A DNA stretch of 64,000 nucleotides from Eublepharis macularius (taxonomy: Eukaryota > Chordata > Lepidosauria > Squamata > Eublepharidae), in assembly GCF_028583425.1 (NCBI RefSeq), contig NC_072791.1, positions 197,756,311-197,820,310 on the forward strand. Reading direction: 5' to 3'. Made by a program: the position numbers and the translations under genes. The notes under the pieces were generated by a model that was not told the DNA's origin, made no database searches, and saw only the letters and a program-made list of their open reading frames with translations. This document shows, in pieces, positions 47,201 to 52,263 of this stretch; position 1 is the first letter of the stretch; each line of letters begins with the position of its first letter.

Positions 47201-50200
47201 CAGATAAGAGAGAAGCTGTTAAACTGGATTTTGCTGTCCGAGAAGCTCATGCGGCTAACATTGAAATGTATGCAATTGGAATTGTAAACACTTCAGATCC
47301 AACACAAGTTGAATTCTTGCGCGAACTGAATCTGATTGCATCAGACCCTGACAGAGAACATATGTATCTCATAGATGACTTTAATACTCTTCCAGGTGGG
47401 TATGTATTTGCTCAGAAAAGATTTATCTGCTTCACAGATCACATTCAGGTTAGCAAGTCCTGGGTTCAACTTGGTGCCTCCACCTAGTAATACATGAACT
47501 GTTGATTTAATCTGTCCGGTCTCTTCCAATGTCATGATGTTATGTTCTTCTATAAAAGAAATCCTCTCCATGCTTGTCTGATATCTAGAAACAGGCACAG
47601 TGGAGGTAAAGTGCAAGACCTAGTTCATTTCTTTAATAAGTGAACTATTTCCACCCCAAAGTTATAAAGAAAATCATTGGACATGCACTTTTGATAACCA
47701 GGGCTTTTTTTCTGGGAAAAGAGGTGATGGAACTTAGTGGGTTGCCCTCGGAGAAAATGGTCACATGGCTGGTGGCCCCACCCCCTGATCTCCAGACAGA
47801 GGGGAGTTTAGACTGCCCTCCACGCCACTGAGCAGCATGGAGGGCCATCTAAACTCCCCTCTGTCTGGAGATCGGGGGCGGGGCCACCAGCCATGTGACC
47901 ATTTTCGAGAGCTTCCGGAACTCCGTTCCACCGTGTTCCAGCTGAAAAAAAGCCCTGTTGATAACTATGATATACAAGAATATTGCAGATTTTAAAAGAA
48001 TCTTGCCTAGTTCCTCTAATTACAGCTGATGTCCTCCAAGGCTTTTGTCTATGTAAGGCCCATGATCTACAGCATTGCTTTTTTGGTGGTCATAGGGGAC
48101 TCCCTCCCCCCTTTTCTCCAGTGAAAAAACTGGTTGGATCCAACCCGTTATGCTTGGCTGGTATAGCTGCAGAAATACAAATTAATTTGGAGTGCCAGAT
48201 AAGAAAAAAAAAACACCAAGCCTCAGTAGGGTTGCCAGCCTCCAAGTGGTGGCTGGAGATCTCCTGGAATTACAATTGATCTCCAGGCTACAGAGATCAG
48301 TTCACCTGGAAAAAATGGCTGCTTTGGATTCTATGGAATTATATCACGCTGATGTCTTTCCCTCCCCAAATCCTGTCTTCTCCAGGTTTTATCCCCCAAA
48401 TCTCCAAGAATTTCCCAGGTTAGAGCTGGCAACCCTATGTTGATACATAACCATTACATGAACAATCATATTGCTTGACCAAAATATGTATGTTTCACCA
48501 TATAAGACTTTAATTTTTTTCCTTTTCTTTTAAGCTTTGGAATCCAAACTTGTAAACCAGTTTTGTGAAGATGAACATGGTGCCTTAATATATAATCGTA
48601 TTGGAAATGGAGGAAGCATAAATGTACCATCCATTCACTCAATATCTTCTCATCATTCCCCATACTTATTACATACTAACAGTAATACTGGGCAGTCAGT
48701 TTCTTCAAAAGGACGTGAAACACCCACAAAAGAGAATTCCATAAATCATGAACAGCTTTCTCGGCAATTAATCCCGGTACACATTGTACACTGATTTCCT
48801 TTTACCAGCAATAAATGATTGTATTTACTATCACTGTTTAGGGAACTTACTGTGAAGTATAGTATTTAGGATCTAAATGAGTGTAGAGGTTTGTCCATTT
48901 GTTTTATTTAGGCCATTTCTATGTTGCCTTTCTGGGACAAAACAGTCTGAGGATCAAAGTTCATTGAGGACCAAAGTAAACTACACTTTTAATTTAACAA
49001 TACTATAATTGAAGGCCTGAAATCACTTTTGTTAGTGATTTATGGTACTGTGCTTTAAAACAATTGGTTTTAATACTCTACCACTGCAATCCTAAGCAGT
49101 GAAATCAATAGGCTTAGACCAGTGTAACTCTGCTTAAGATTGCACTGTGAGTCTTGCAAATTTTTGTTAAACTCAAAACATATAGCCACAAGTGGCTCTT
49201 TCAAGATGGAGATAAATTGGACAAAAATATGTGAGGTTTCTGATGACATAACTACACATTGCAAAGAGCATGGAACCATGGCCCATGATGATAGAGGGCT
49301 TAAGTATTCCCCCCACGACATTTTCCTGACTTGAAACCCGTCTGGGGAGTACTATTTGTCCCACTGGCAGCTCCATATGTATGGATGGTGTATATGTAGG
49401 TTTCATCAACAGGGCAGACAGCATGCCCCTGGGCCATTTCATTTCAGGAAAATGACACATGGAGGAAGGCTTAAACACACTCTCCTTGTATGCCATGCTC
49501 CCTAGCTGAAATGAGCCCCTACATTCCAGGAATTGAGTTCTCGGTGGGGAATTCACGTCTGGATTGAAAATCTCCATGGCACACGCAGACATGACTCGAG
49601 GACTTTGTAATGTGTAGCCAGGCCCTAAATATGATTCAAGAAAGACTTTCTTTCTTGAGATGAATATATGTTCTTAAATCCCCTGAATGTTAGAATTAAT
49701 AAAACTGAATGTTTGTTTCAGGCAAAAGAATCACCCAAGAGATTTCACGAGGGCTATGACATTGGACTTAAGGGACATCATAACCCATCCTGGTCTCCAG
49801 TGAATGTTGAAGGTAATAGATTTTCATCATCTGGTTCCTAACAGGCCCTCTTTCCCAAGCAAAATCAAACACTGTTCCTTTTTAAATTGTATCCTGCAGT
49901 AGTGACATCATCACTGCCATCTTCATCTTCATCACCACCACCGCCGCCGCCATCAGTTCCGCCAGAAAAAACACAGTCATCTTCTCATTCACCAGCTTCT
50001 TCCCTAGCACCTACGCCAAAGCCAGGTCATTACACAAATCAAAGCTTTACATGTATTCCATTTGATATGCTTATAAAGGTAAAGTAAACAAATTCCAATG
50101 GTCTATAGCTGTATATGATTGGGCAGCTGGCAGTGCTTAAAAGTTACCCATTTCAAATTATATCTGGTAAGTTAGTGTGAGTTCATTCATATATTTATAT

Positions 50201-52206
50201 GTTATAACTTCCTTCAGGAAATCTCGTTTGTTAAATTTATTTGTGTAGTTGTTTATATCTTTTACTCATCACAGGTTACTCATGGATGGCTTACAAATAC
50301 GAATCAGTACAAAAATATAAAACAATTGAAACTAATATAATAAAAATAATGAAGAAACTGGTAAAACTTCAGATAAAACTATAAATAAAATACTCCTCTA
50401 TCATGTCCCACCAAAGGCTTGAGAGCATAAGTTACAAATATGCTTGCAGGGGCATTTCACAGTTCAAAGGACTTGTCCCTAGTCATCACCCATTTTCAGA
50501 AGGAGGGGGAGTACCTGGAACAAAACTCAGTGGAAAATCTTGGAAAACACATGAGTTCATATGGAAACAAGCAGTCCCTCAGCTATCCTGTCACAGATTA
50601 CTTGCCTCTGTCAAAACCACTATTTTGAATCATGTCTGGATGCATGAACTGTTGACATATTTTCTGGAAACTTTCATAGTGGGCTAATCTAGTGTTTATT
50701 TTATGATGTGCTGAAGTGTGTTTACTTTAAAAGAATGGCCCAGATACAGGAAGACTGAAAGAACCAGGGATTTTTTTCAGCTGGAACGTGGTGGAACGGA
50801 GTTCCGGAACCTCTTGAAAATGGTCACATGGTTGGTGGCCCCGCCCCCTGATCTCCAGACAGAGGGGAGTTTTGATTGCCCTCCACGCCACGGCACGGAG
50901 GGCAATCTAAACTCCTTTCTGTCTGGAGATCAGGGGGCGAGGCCACTGGCCAGGTGACCATTTTCTCTAAGGGCAACCCACTGAGTTCCACCACCTCTTT
51001 TTCCAGAAAAAAAGCCCTTGAAAGAACCCAATGTCACACTTTATGAGAAATAAATCCTTTATATTCACCTGATATTAACTGTAGATAAACATTCCTTTAT
51101 GGAATTATTGCCACCCTGCTGTGCAGCAATGTACTGTACAAGGGTGCATCCCTTTGAGAAGGCCCTTGGAGATGGCAGAGCACCACAGAGGTACTAGAAT
51201 ACATATACCCATTCAAACACAATAGATCAGGGATGTATCTGATGAACAGATAACCATGTGTATATGTCTACAGGCTTTACAACTGTAAATAGCATTTTCC
51301 CATTACTTTTTACAGACCTGCACTATGAAATTAAGCTGCGTTGAGCCAAAAGGAAAGGCGAAGTACAAATAAATACATTATCAAATTTAATTTTTCCTGA
51401 AATATACATCACAAGAATTATTATTGTTGTTGTTGTTATTCCAGTTCCACACAACACAATCAACAATAAATTATTATTGTTGTTATACATATTTTAATCC
51501 CACCCTTTCTCCAGGAGTGCAAGGGGCTTACATAGCTTCCCTCTTTTAGTTGCCAGTGGACACAATACACCCACTTGACTAACTCTCTTATGGCGTTTTC
51601 CTCCTCTGAAAAGCAAGTTCTGTGCCATATCATAAGCTGCTCTTGAAGTTCTGAGGAGTTTCAATTTGTGATCTGGGGTGGGGGAAAGGATGGGTTTACT
51701 ACTCAAAGGAAAAAGGTTGGAGCTTCCAGTGGGTAAATGTATGCTCTTTGGTGAGTCTCATAGAGATGTCTATGAGATTCACCAAAGAGCATACATTTAT
51801 TTACCCACTGCCTCAATTATTTCAAAAGTACTATGCTGAGAATTGTTCTTCTTTATTTTTTTAAAGAAAAGATCCTGACTCCGCAATGTAAATTACGATT
51901 AGATCAAGGACCATGCCGTGTGTATATAATAAAATGGTATTATGATAAGCAAGCCAATTCTTGTGCTCAGTTTTGGTATGGTGGCTGCGATGGAAATGAG
52001 AATCGCTTTGATAGTGAAGAGGACTGTAAAAAGGCCTGTGTCTTTTTCTCTGGAGGTAAGAACTTGTCTAGAGCTGAAAACTACCCTGATCTATTGTATT
52101 TTCTGACAGAAAACTGTTTTGAAAGAAAGTAAGTACTGTCCCAAGTATTTGAACACCTAAAGTATTTACTATCCTAGACAGGGACCCTTATACATATGCG
52201 TATACT

Positions 52207-52263
<57 letters not shown>

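Larger units (their letters stand above)
47396..48534. other. Collagen intron with hAT MITE and dispersed repeat
   Basis: Holds hAT copy 4 (47699-47957) and the AGGGTTGCCA repeat (48224-48436). Confidence 0.6.
50026..51866. other. Collagen intron with hAT MITE and hairpin
   Basis: Holds hAT copy 5 (50765-51019) and the hairpin 51728-51811. Otherwise nothing recognised. Confidence 0.6.

Noticed and set aside
50026-50087. Extension of the Ser/Pro linker exon to 50078
   Set aside because: It would put the Kunitz exon out of frame; kept only as a possible alternative splice.
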